A stretch of 64,000 nucleotides of DNA, taken from assembly GCF_028471905.1 (NCBI RefSeq), contig NZ_CP116902.1, positions 2,330,501 through 2,394,500 of the forward strand, read 5' to 3'. This document shows, piece after piece, positions 53,115-62,100 of this stretch. The position numbers and the translations under genes are program-made. The notes beneath the pieces were generated by a model. The model was not told the DNA's origin. It saw only the letters and a program-made list of their open reading frames with translations, and made no database searches. The stretch comes from Aneurinibacillus uraniidurans (lineage in GTDB: Bacteria > Bacillota > Bacilli > Aneurinibacillales > Aneurinibacillaceae). Numbering within the stretch: the stretch's first letter is position 1; every line of letters begins with the position of its first letter.

Positions 53115-53474
53115 TTGAAAATAAGAGAGGAATACACCTGCCCATTAGAACTGACACATGATATTACAAAGGGTAAATGGAAACCGATTATATTATGGCA
53201 GCTACGGCTTGGTAACACATCACTTACAAATCTTGAAAAGGATATTCGAGGTATTAATCAAAAAATGCTTATAGAACAGCTAAAAGAACTTTTAGAATTT
53301 GGAATGATCGGCAAAAAAACATTTGATGGTTATCCACTAAAGGTTGAATATTTTTTAACAGAGCGTGGAAAAAAAATGCTTGAAGCTATTAGCATTATGC
53401 AACAGATAGGCGTTGAGCTTATGCGGGAAAACGGAATGGACGAGGTACTAAAGGCAAGCGGATTTATTGAGTAG
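53115..53474 (+). CDS. HxlR-family transcriptional regulator
   Basis: A 119-residue winged-helix protein: CPLELTHDITKGKWKPIILWQL core, and a wing (FDGYPLKVEYFLTERG). The Cys before PLE is the usual position in redox- or aldehyde-sensing HxlR proteins. The start is TTG at 53115 after AAAGAGGTGA. The flavin-binding gene follows after about 100 nt and is the likely target. AT-rich compared with the core genes. Confidence 0.88.
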   Translation: MKIREEYTCPLELTHDITKGKWKPIILWQLRLGNTSLTNLEKDIRGINQKMLIEQLKELLEFGMIGKKTFDGYPLKVEYFLTERGKKMLEAISIMQQIGVELMRENGMDEVLKASGFIE

Positions 53475-53578
53475 TTCAGCCATCATACCCACGAAAAAGT
53501 GTGTAATTTACGAATTAGTTGTGAGACATTACCATTAATTATGTTCCTAACAAATAAATTCACATGGAGGGTATCAAA

Positions 53579-53998
53579 ATGATAGATATAGAGAAAACAA
53601 TAGGAAATTTAATTGATAAAATTGGTGTTTCTTTTATCGGCTCTATAGATAATGAAGGATTTCCAAATATGAAAGCCATGTTACCACCTCGAAAAAGAGA
53701 AGGAATTAAACATGTTTATTTTACTACGAATACCTCGTCTATGAGAGTAAGACAGTATAAAGAAAATCCGAAAGCAAGCGTGTACTTTTGTGATACCCGC
53801 TTTTTCAAGGGCGTAATGCTAAAGGGAACTATGGAAGTGCTTGAGGATAATGATTCCAAAGAAATGATTTGGCGTGAGGGTGATACTATGTATTATCCTT
53901 TAGGTATAACTGATCCCGACTATTGCGTTTTAAAATTCACAGCACATAATGGGCGATTTTATAGCAATTTTAACTCAGAAAGCTTTACTATTGATTAG
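53579..53998 (+). CDS. Pyridoxamine 5'-phosphate oxidase-family flavin-binding protein
   Basis: A 139-residue split-barrel protein with the family pattern VSFIGSIDNEGFPNMKAM, VYFTTNTSSMRVRQYKENP and VYFCDTRFFKGVMLKGTMEV. Stand-alone members act as general-stress FMN-binding proteins; the substrate is unknown. The ATG at 53579 follows a GGAGGG ribosome binding site; an ATG at 53564 overlaps it. Probably controlled by the HxlR gene upstream. Confidence 0.85.
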   Translation: MIDIEKTIGNLIDKIGVSFIGSIDNEGFPNMKAMLPPRKREGIKHVYFTTNTSSMRVRQYKENPKASVYFCDTRFFKGVMLKGTMEVLEDNDSKEMIWREGDTMYYPLGITDPDYCVLKFTAHNGRFYSNFNSESFTID

Positions 53999-54152
53999 GA
54001 TATCACTTGGTAATCTTAAAGTTTTACATAGAGAAGATGATATACATATTTTTGATTGGTAAATTTACGAATTAGGTTAGCTAATTAAACATCACACCGT
54101 TCCCCTAAACATACTTTGTAAGTGTAAGCATCATACGAAGGGTGTGTTCATC

Positions 54153-54368
54153 TTGAAAGTTAGTGTAAACGAGATATACTCTAACGGATCATCCGGTAAA
54201 TTTAGGGTTGAACGCAAGATTTTATATATAGGTGATGAGGAGCAGGGAAAAGAGACATTAATATACATGGTAATTAGGGGCGAAGAAAGAGGTTTATGCT
54301 TTAAAACAACTATACATCATTTTTCTAATTGGGCTAAAGAGAACGTTCAGAGCCATAACATAATCTAA
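54153..54368 (+). CDS. Hypothetical protein in the island
   Basis: A 71-residue protein (MKVSVNEIYSNG start) with mixed beta and helix and a Trp-containing C-terminus. The start is taken as TTG at 54153 after GAAGGGTG; a GTG at 54144 is possible. I do not recognise a family. It lies just before the reverse-orientation terminator at 54403. Small and without homologues known to me, so only moderate support. Confidence 0.45.
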   Translation: MKVSVNEIYSNGSSGKFRVERKILYIGDEEQGKETLIYMVIRGEERGLCFKTTIHHFSNWAKENVQSHNII

Positions 54369-54402
54369 AACAACAAGGTAACTAAATGAAGGAATATATA
54401 CC

Positions 54403-54436
54403 AAAAGGTTCGAGAGAAATAAGGCTCGAACCTTTT
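54403..54436. terminator. Intrinsic terminator, right copy (inverted)
   Basis: AAAAGGTTCGAG-N10-CTCGAACCTTTT, exact reverse complement of the core at 52571-52608; ends the OmpA-like gene on the minus strand. Confidence 0.85.
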
Positions 54437-55055
54437 AATCATTGGTGGGTGTTATCAAAATCTCGACCCGTCTATTTTTTTGTCGATTCTTATCCGTATC
54501 GTTAGAGGCAATCGGTTTCGCTTCCCCATATCCTTTTGTTGTGAATGCAAGCAATTCTAGGGATGCTGCGTTTTTAAGATATGTTTCTACTTCTTTTGCC
54601 CGTCTCTCTGACAAATTAACATTATAATTTGCGTCTCCTTGACTATCCGTATGGCCGTAAATCTGCACATTTGCTTTTTGAATTTTTTTCAGCTCACCAC
54701 TAATGTCATCAAGAACTTTTTTTGCTCCGTTTTTCAGGCGGCTGTCGTCATAGTCAAACAGCACTGTATCAGGGATTTCTATTTTGACCTGCTTCTCATC
54801 CGAGGTAACTTGCACGTTGTTATTATTGATATGAAACTCGATTGGCTTTCCTGGCTCAATCGGTTTGCCTGGAGTAATCGGCTTGCCCGGTTCAATCGGT
54901 TTGCCCGGGGTGATTGGTTTACCAGGGGTTATAGGCTCACCTGCTTCAATTGGTTTTCCCGGCTCAATAGGAGCAGACTCTTTTGCCTTTTCTTCGGTTT
55001 GCGTACAGCCGATAAGGAACATTGTCAATAGGACAGCACCTATTTTCTTATACAT
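54435..55055 (-). CDS. OmpA-family lipoprotein with PGKPI repeats
   Basis: A 206-residue lipoprotein: lipobox LIGC, a spacer of eight PGKPI[ET]-like hexapeptides (about 30-75) and an OmpA C-terminal peptidoglycan-binding domain (VLFDYDDSRLKNGAKKVLDDI, YGHTDSQGDANYNVNLSERRA, GYGEAKPIASN). It would tie the membrane to peptidoglycan, which is unusual in a Gram-positive. It lies downstream of sel1 copy B on the same strand. Good AGGGAGGAC ribosome binding site. Confidence 0.85.
   Translation of the reverse strand: MYKKIGAVLLTMFLIGCTQTEEKAKESAPIEPGKPIEAGEPITPGKPITPGKPIEPGKPITPGKPIEPGKPIEFHINNNNVQVTSDEKQVKIEIPDTVLFDYDDSRLKNGAKKVLDDISGELKKIQKANVQIYGHTDSQGDANYNVNLSERRAKEVETYLKNAASLELLAFTTKGYGEAKPIASNDTDKNRQKNRRVEILITPTND
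54844..54972 (-). repeat. 18-bp tandem coding repeat (PGKPI units)
   Basis: Seven to eight near-copies of an 18-bp unit coding for PGKPIE or PGKPIT inside the OmpA-like gene. Confidence 0.85.
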
Positions 55056-55111
55056 AACAAAGTCCTCCCTTGTATCTTGTTGCTATGTATTTCCCAAATA
55101 AATAGGACTCT

Positions 55112-55170
55112 CCTGAATCCGTGGCGGAAAACGTTTGGCACCTTAAAAGTTCAATCGCCACGAATTCAGG
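55112..55170. repeat. Inverted repeat between sel1 copy B and the OmpA-like gene
   Basis: CCTGAATCCGTGGCG / CGCCACGAATTCAGG arms about 29 nt apart. No T-run, so it is not a simple terminator; it might be an end of a small repeat element or a regulatory hairpin. Confidence 0.6.
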
Positions 55171-55186
55171 TTATCATCCTAGTCGA

Positions 55187-56320
55187 TTATTTTTTTTTCA
55201 AAGCCTTAATCCGATTCTGTGCGTCCTTATCTCCCTGATCGGCCGCTTTTTGGTACCATTCTATAGCTTTACTGTAATTTTTAGTAACGCCTTCTCCATT
55301 TTCATATAAGATCCCTATATTATATTGAGCATCAACATCGCCTTGAGCCGCAGCCTTGAGGTACCACTCCATCGCTTTTTTATAATCTCTCGTAACGCCC
55401 GTGCCATCGTTGTATAGCACTCCTATATTATATTGAGCACCGGCATCCCCTTGTTCAGCAGCCTTGAGATACCATTCCATCGCTTTCTTATAATTTCTTG
55501 CAACCCCGTGTCCCGTTTCATATGAAACACCTAGATTGTACTGTGCATCAACATTTCCTTGTTCCGCGGCTTTGAGGAACCATTCCGTTGCTTTTTTATA
55601 ATCTTTAGTAACGCCCCATCCGTTTAAATATAAACTGCCTACATTATATTGAGCATCAGCATCCCCTTGAGCAGCAGACTTAAGGTACCATTCCATCGCT
55701 TTCTTATAGTCTTTGGTAACGCCCGATCCCTTTAAATATAAATTACCTATATTATACTGGGCATCAGCATCCTCTTGCTCAGCAGCCTTAAGGTACCATT
55801 CCATGGCCTTCTTATAGTCCTGAGGGGTAGCTATCCCCTGGTGATAAAAATATCCAACGCTAGTTTGAGCCGAAGTTTGTCCTTGTTCAGCAGCCTTGAG
55901 GTACCACTCCATCGCTTTTTTGTAATCCTTCGGTACCTCTAAACCTTTATAATAAAAATATCCAATTGTATACTGTGCATCTATATTGCCTTGTTCAGCT
56001 GATTTCATGTACCATTCAAGTGCTTTTTTATAGTTTTTTTGAACTCCTAAACCGTAATAGTATGCCTCTCCAACTAGATACTGTGATTCATCATCTCCTG
56101 CTTCTGCTTCTTTCAGGGCAGTTTTGAATAATGCAGCGTCAGATTCCGTAGACTCTATATAAATACTATCCTGGCTGTTTCTATCTAGCGTTGTGGCTGC
56201 GCTGCCGACAGATGGAGAGAAAACAAAAGCACATGAAAGCATTGTAATAAGAAAAAACCGACGTTCTTTTGACTGTTGAGCTTTATGGGTGATATGTTTG
56301 TTTCCCCATAACTTTTTCAT
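55187..56320 (-). CDS. Secreted Sel1-repeat protein, copy B
   Basis: A 377-residue paralogue of copy A in opposite orientation. It has the same type of signal peptide (about 1-42) and eight Sel1-like repeats of 36 residues (KNYKKALEWYMKSAEQGN, DYKKAMEWYLKAAEQGQT and similar). The first three repeats and the promoter region are very like copy A. Ribosome binding site GAGGGGGAAA. The OmpA-like gene follows on the same strand. Confidence 0.88.
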   Translation of the reverse strand: MKKLWGNKHITHKAQQSKERRFFLITMLSCAFVFSPSVGSAATTLDRNSQDSIYIESTESDAALFKTALKEAEAGDDESQYLVGEAYYYGLGVQKNYKKALEWYMKSAEQGNIDAQYTIGYFYYKGLEVPKDYKKAMEWYLKAAEQGQTSAQTSVGYFYHQGIATPQDYKKAMEWYLKAAEQEDADAQYNIGNLYLKGSGVTKDYKKAMEWYLKSAAQGDADAQYNVGSLYLNGWGVTKDYKKATEWFLKAAEQGNVDAQYNLGVSYETGHGVARNYKKAMEWYLKAAEQGDAGAQYNIGVLYNDGTGVTRDYKKAMEWYLKAAAQGDVDAQYNIGILYENGEGVTKNYSKAIEWYQKAADQGDKDAQNRIKALKKK

Positions 56321-56414
56321 AAATTTTTCCCCCTCTTCAATTCGATGTAATTATTTCCATCTCAGTAAAAATCTTTTCGACACCTCGATTGATTTACCTT
56401 CCATTTCTGATCAA

Positions 56415-56480
56415 ATGATACTTTTATCATAGATAGAATGTTAAATACAGTCATAAAATATCACATTTATCAAAATGATA
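56415..56480 (-). promoter_or_regulatory. Twin palindromes upstream of sel1 copy B
   Basis: ATGATA-CTTT-TATCAT (56415-56430) and TATCA-AAA-TGATA (56468-56480), matching those before copy A in sequence, order and spacing. Confidence 0.5.
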
Positions 56481-56609
56481 ATAGAAAAAGGCGCGATTGC
56501 TCACGCCTTTGCTGATTACTTGAGATTCGCGGTAAATCTGTTTGATATCTGGTATAAATCTTCCATTTGTACACATCTTACTAGTACATCAATTATGGAG
56601 GATAACAAA

Positions 56610-56777
56610 GTGAATAAACACAACCATAAAAAGAAAGCCACTAACGCAGCAAATCCTACCAACTCATTTGATCTTGTAGTTGATGGGTTTGAACACATGA
56701 TGAACCCATCAAAAGAAACCATGCAAAAGATTGAATCCGATCGGGATGATAATCCCGATGATGTAACACTTATTTAG
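56610..56777 (+). CDS. Small hypothetical protein
   Basis: A 55-residue protein (MNKHNHKKKATNAANP start) with a basic N-terminus and a very acidic tail (DRDDNPDDV). The start is taken as GTG at 56610, 8 nt after a GGAGG ribosome binding site; a longer frame from 56475 would run through that site and lacks one of its own. No family recognised; small charged proteins like this occur among sporulation products. Confidence 0.5.
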   Translation: MNKHNHKKKATNAANPTNSFDLVVDGFEHMMNPSKETMQKIESDRDDNPDDVTLI

Positions 56778-56817
56778 ATATGATCAAACACATAAGTTTT
56801 ATCATATCTACATGCAG

Positions 56818-58545
56818 CTACTCTTCATCATCCCGCTCAATCGGTACCTGCACATAGTTGCCCGTAAATGCATCGACATAATCAACTGCATTTTCGGAAC
56901 GTTCCCATGTATACGTCAGAATAGGAGCAGGACCCTTCTGACCAAAATAGGATGGCCATAGGTATTCCAGTTTTAGCTTTTTGTTTTGCATGAAGGATTC
57001 GGCCGCTTTTTCTTTTGACGTTATTCCCTCTGGCGCAGGAAGAGAAAGCTTTTCCTTATAAGGAGCAAGTGAAAAACCGATAACTTTTCCAGTTACTGCA
57101 TCAACCGTTACACTGTATGAACGATCCGCGATCGGGATGCCCTCATAGCGTTCCTGGAACCAGAAATGATGATTTTGCCGTTCGTTTCTTGAAAACGTAG
57201 AGATGTTTTCCTTGTCTGCCCAGGATGGCGGCTGTTCCTCTTCCCATATCATATATTGGACCTCCAACTCCTTGGCTGTAGGACTTGCATACTTTTCGAT
57301 GAATGCAAGTGCTGTTGCGAAAGCTTCTTCCTTATTGACTGCTGCTGGGCGATTGTTTTCTGCATTCATATCCAGGCCTGCGCTCGTAATCAAGCCGCTT
57401 GCTTTTTCTATGGTTATATTAATTCCAGAGCCTTTTTGATCGCTCCCATAATAGTGGGCATATGGATATTGTTCTTGCCTAGTAGAAAAAGGCCAATCGG
57501 GTTTTTGTAGCTGCACCTGGCTAAAGTCGAGGTTAAACACTTTACTTAATACTTCTGCTGTTTCTTTTTCTGAATGAGCAGTCAACTTATTCCCTTGCGG
57601 ATGAATTTGCACCACTTTCCACGGAGCAAAAAAGAGAGAAACTTGTTTGAGTTCTTCCCCTGTCATACTGCTAATTGGCTTACCGGTTTGAGCATCGAAA
57701 GTTCCATATACATTCATCAAATCATAGCGCAGTACCGATTTTGTTTTTTGTGTTCCTGTCGGAGGATAGCTATATATTTCCGGCTGCTCTTCCTCGTATT
57801 GGAGCGCAAGACTATCCGAAGTAATGAGCTGTTTTTTCATATCCTCAGCAGATCGAATATGGGCGATAGTTGGAATCGATATATTTTTTAGATTGGGCGG
57901 ATTGTATGCCAGTCTCGTAACATGCCCTGCAGCATCCACGTTTATACGAAGAAAGTCATTCCCTGAAACCGGAATATTGTTAAGCATAAGCGGGAATTCG
58001 ACTTGAAGGTTTGCCCAGGTAGTTGGATTTCCGTTCTCGTCATACGTCGTAGATGAGCCGCTTCCATGTGAGGTAGGTTCACCAAATTGTTTTCGTCCTT
58101 CAGCTCCCAGCCAATTGATAAGGAATTGCTCCGCCTTCTCTTTAGCTAACTTGGTAGATGGCTTTTTTTCAGAGGCCCATTCTTTCATTTGAATATCGAA
58201 TGATCGAAGCTCTCCTGTTTCCAGATCAAAGACAAGATTTGCATTGGAAGGAATATTGTCTCCCTTGAACAAAGCTTCATCATTCGGTGCATCTGTAAGC
58301 GAAACATAGAATATCTTGTTATCATCATCTGGCATACTCATATGAATGCGTAGTTGCTTAAAAGCGGGTTGCAGCGCGAACAGTTTATCCATTTTCTTTT
58401 GAATCGTTGGAGGGATTGAGGTCACTTTCATGGCGATGGCTGTCTGCTCGATAGCGGTCGGCTTGCTTTCCTGTTCTGCGGCCAGCACTGATCCTGACGG
58501 AAACAGTGCGGCTGTCAAAAGAAGGACGGTAAATGATCGTTTCAT
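56818..58545 (-). CDS. Secreted YcdB/YcdC-repeat (PepSY-like) protein
   Basis: A 575-residue exported protein with a signal peptide (about 1-22) and two related YcdB/YcdC modules: first about 100-330, second about 340-560, each with an EKAEQFL-type helix (LAKEKAEQFLINW; NKEEAFATALAFIEK; TSKEKAAESFMQ) followed by beta strands carrying VDAxTGxV (VDAVTGKVIGFS, VDAFTGNYV). PepSY-like folds inhibit proteases or act in the cell envelope; no activity is shown. Ribosome binding site AAAGGGGAG. Confidence 0.8.
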   Translation of the reverse strand: MKRSFTVLLLTAALFPSGSVLAAEQESKPTAIEQTAIAMKVTSIPPTIQKKMDKLFALQPAFKQLRIHMSMPDDDNKIFYVSLTDAPNDEALFKGDNIPSNANLVFDLETGELRSFDIQMKEWASEKKPSTKLAKEKAEQFLINWLGAEGRKQFGEPTSHGSGSSTTYDENGNPTTWANLQVEFPLMLNNIPVSGNDFLRINVDAAGHVTRLAYNPPNLKNISIPTIAHIRSAEDMKKQLITSDSLALQYEEEQPEIYSYPPTGTQKTKSVLRYDLMNVYGTFDAQTGKPISSMTGEELKQVSLFFAPWKVVQIHPQGNKLTAHSEKETAEVLSKVFNLDFSQVQLQKPDWPFSTRQEQYPYAHYYGSDQKGSGINITIEKASGLITSAGLDMNAENNRPAAVNKEEAFATALAFIEKYASPTAKELEVQYMIWEEEQPPSWADKENISTFSRNERQNHHFWFQERYEGIPIADRSYSVTVDAVTGKVIGFSLAPYKEKLSLPAPEGITSKEKAAESFMQNKKLKLEYLWPSYFGQKGPAPILTYTWERSENAVDYVDAFTGNYVQVPIERDDEE

Positions 58546-58679
58546 TATATCTCCCCTTTACTATGTAAAAATTACAATATATTACCATGATACAGATAAA
58601 TAAAATGATTTCAACATTATTTTCCAAATTATATAGTTTTGTATCAATAGATGGTCATCTGCCTGTTTCCTATCTAAAA

Positions 58680-58708
58680 GAAAAAGCCACTCCATCGGAG
58701 CGACTCTT
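58680..58708 (-). terminator. Intrinsic terminator
   Basis: On the minus strand GCTCC-GAT-GGAGTGGC followed by TTTTTCTTTT, just after the small gene at 58718. Confidence 0.65.
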
Positions 58709-58717
58709 TAGCCTTGC

Positions 58718-58897
58718 TTATTGCCAATATAGAAACTGGTACCCTTCTGCCTGATCCGCTTCCTCATTATCCAACTGGTTATCTTCATTTAAAATAAAGC
58801 TTGATACATCTGTATCCACTTTGTCATTTAGATACTGATTTTCTCCTGGGGCAAATCGTGCTGTAAGAAGGGAATCGTTTTCTTTCTTTTTATCCAT
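58718..58897 (-). CDS. Small acidic hypothetical protein
   Basis: A 59-residue acidic protein (MDKKKENDSLLTARFAPGEN start; end EGYQFLYWQ) with an AAAGGATG ribosome binding site about 10 nt before the ATG and a terminator after the stop. No signal peptide or known domain. It resembles no family I can name. Monocistronic. Confidence 0.5.
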   Translation of the reverse strand: MDKKKENDSLLTARFAPGENQYLNDKVDTDVSSFILNEDNQLDNEEADQAEGYQFLYWQ

Positions 58898-59051
58898 TAA
58901 CCATCATCATCCTTTCTGCAATTGGCTACCATACATTTATTATGTCCTGTACGATTGCGTTAAATCCTTTTAAATCAGGGGTTTGACGCTTTTTGCTGTG
59001 TCTTATTGCTTCAGTTTTGGTTATCCCTTCCTAAAAAATCTCTAACAAAAT

Positions 59052-59080
59052 TAGGCCTCCCACTTATCCGGGAGGCCTTA
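59052..59080. terminator. Intrinsic terminator of the SLH protein gene
   Basis: AGGCCTCCC / GGGAGGCCT hairpin, almost the same as that at 37782-37810. Confidence 0.75.
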
Positions 59081-59138
59081 ATTATAACGGATTGCATGTA
59101 TTTACGACTGATTTACTACCCTTCTACCTGCACAAACA

Positions 59139-62100
59139 CTATTTTTGTTCTAACATATTAAGAAGCAGAACAACAGCCTCTGCTCGGGTAGTTGAATCAT
59201 TGGGGACAAATTGATTATCGTCTCGTCCGTGGATTAAACCTTTCTCCAACAAAGCACTTACAAAGCCTCGTGCCCATTCTGGAATTTTTTCATTATCTGA
59301 AAATGTTGTCGATGGACGATTCTTCACTTCTAACTTCAGAGCACGTGCAAGAACACTAGCCATTTCCGCTCGTGTAATTTCCTGATTGGGACGAAACGTA
59401 CCATCTGGATAACCGTTTACAAGCCCTTTTTTCACCACAAGAGAAAGGGATTGTTCCGCCCACTTCGGAATTTCCTCCTGATCATGGAATGATGTTACTT
59501 CCTCTTCACCCTGTAGTTGTAGAGCGCGTGCCAATAGTGATACCCATTGAATGCGTGTTACTGGCTGGTTTGGACGGAAGCTTCCATCCGGATAGCCGCT
59601 TACCAACCCCTTTTGCACAGCCTCTTGAATCTTTTCTTTTGCCCAGTGTTTCTCTATATCGTTAAAAACAATTGGGGAAGGCGGAACCTTTGGCGGCTCC
59701 GGTTGCTTCACTTCCACAGGAGGTAATTGTACAGTAGACGAAGAGGAGCCTCCCCCACCACTACTACCTCCCCCATTCGAAGCGTACGCACGGTATAAGG
59801 TAAGCTTATACGTTTTCTTTGTACCATCCTGAGCAGTCACTACAACTGCTACTACACTGTTCCCTTCAGGAACATGGATCGATTTGATTACACCGTTATT
59901 TTGTGTCTGACCATTTATCGTCATGGATGCATTCGTATCGTCTAACGTCGCCAACAAGTCAATGGACGTACTTTGATTCGGAAGAGTGAGTGTATACTCT
60001 GTTACCCCTGGATCAAATATCGGATTTATCGTTCCTTGATTCACTGTAAGATTACGCAGATTCGCATTTGAAGACAGTGGTTGGCTAGGCTGTGTGATTA
60101 CAACAGCTACTGTTTTTGTATGACCATTGTTTATGATAGTTACTTCTATCGTGCCTGGCTGCGCTCCAGATGCAACCGTGATCAATCCATTTGGGCTGAC
60201 GGTTACCAGATTCGTATTGGCCGATAAATAGGTAGTTCCTTCCGATCCTGCTGTCACATCTTTTGTGCTTCCATTAGACATTGTCGCTTCAACATATAAC
60301 TGATGTGTGGCTCCCGGCAACAAGGTAATGGTATCTGGTGTCACCCCAATACTCGTTACGGTTGGTGCAGGAGGTGGTGTTTCTACTCCAATAAGAGTAG
60401 CAGTTCCAAGATTTCCCTGATACTCAGCCGTAACAGTAACCGTATCGGCCGATGTAACGTTCACCAGTCCGTTCGTTACACCTGCTATTGCTGGTTTATC
60501 TACAGACCATGTTGATAAGCTTGTTACATCTGTAGTTGCACCATCAGTAAATTCAGCTATTGCTCTATACTGCTGCGTTGCTCCTACCTCAACGGTTGCC
60601 GTAGAAGGTGTGAGAGTTAGCTGAGTCACAGTAGGTGGAGGATTCGTTGTAAACGTGATAATTGTGTCTGCTCCGGTAGGTGCTCCCGTTACCGCATTAG
60701 CTGCAACCCTTACTCTCACCGTACGGTCTCCACTTAGATCCGGATGGTTACTTCCGGTATACTGGACATACGCGCCCCCGTCTACACTAAACTCCATTGC
60801 TGTTGTTAAGCCTGTGATTACATTATTTAGGTCATCCGCTGTTACCTGTGGTGCTCCTGGCGGACTTACCAGTGTAATGGAGTTCGTAAGGGAAGTTTCG
60901 TTCCCTGCATCATCACGAAGCTGCATATGAACGGTTTTACTACCGTCCCCAGCAGTAAGAGTCCAGCCCTTAGTAGATTTCACCGTTTCCCAGTTAGTCC
61001 ATGTACTTCCGTCATTGGAGAACCGCATATCGGTACTTCCACTCTCAGTAATATCAAGCGTGACACTTTCGCTTGATGTAAACGCTGCTCCGTTGTTAAT
61101 CGTGAACGAGCCAGTTGGCGGTGTTTTGTCTATCGTAAAAGAAATGGTTGTTGTATTTCCCGCAGCATCCGTGACAACCAAAGTATACAAGCCTTCATTA
61201 CTTATTTTTGTACCATTTGTAAAGGGTGAGCCGTTTAATGTAGCTGTTCCTTCGTTAAATGTAACGGTCAAGTCAGTATTAACTGTTTGACCATTACTCA
61301 CTCCTGTCACAACCGGTGGTACTGTATCAATTGTCCACGTATACGTTGCTGGAGTTGAATCTACATTTCCTGCTGCATCCTTTGCTCGTACAGAGAAAGT
61401 GTGACTCCCTGTACCTAAACCCGAGAGAATAGCAGGAGAAGTGCAAGCCGTATATGCCCCTCCATCTAGGCGGCATTCAAATGAGCTACTTCCCTCATTT
61501 GAGGTAAACGTAAATATCGCTCCTGTGCTACTTGTAATTCCAGCAGGCCCTGACGTAATAAAGGTATCTGGTGGTGTCGTATCTACTATAATCGTGTCAC
61601 TAAAAGAAGACACATTTCCTGCCCCATCACGAAGATTCATATAGACGGTTTTATTCCCTTCTCCAGCGACAAGAGTCCATGACTTCGAAGCACTAAATGC
61701 CTCCCAAGAACTCCATGTGGTATTATCGTTGGAGAATTGCATTTGCGTCACTCCACTAGCATCCGTACCTGTTACATTGAGAGTGACACTCGTAGAAGAT
61801 GTATAAGAAGAATCATTGTTAATCTTCACAGCTCCAGTTGGAGGAACGGTATCTAAAATAATTGTATCGGAATACGTATCTGATACTAATCCACCTGCAT
61901 CCTGGATTTGCATGTACACTGTTTTACTACCGTCTCCTGCTGCAAGCGGCCAAACTTTAGTTGTGGATACTGTTTCCCAATTACTCCACGTCGCATTGTC
62001 ATTGGAAAATCTCATGTTAAGGGGGTCATTTTCTGGATCAGAGGCATTCACTTCTAGTGTGACAGTAGAAGATGATGTATAGGCTGCCCCAGAGTTTATT

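Noticed and set aside
50945-56320. Regular 108-bp repeats as a CRISPR-like array
   Set aside because: The repeats are in-frame coding Sel1 units without unique spacers.
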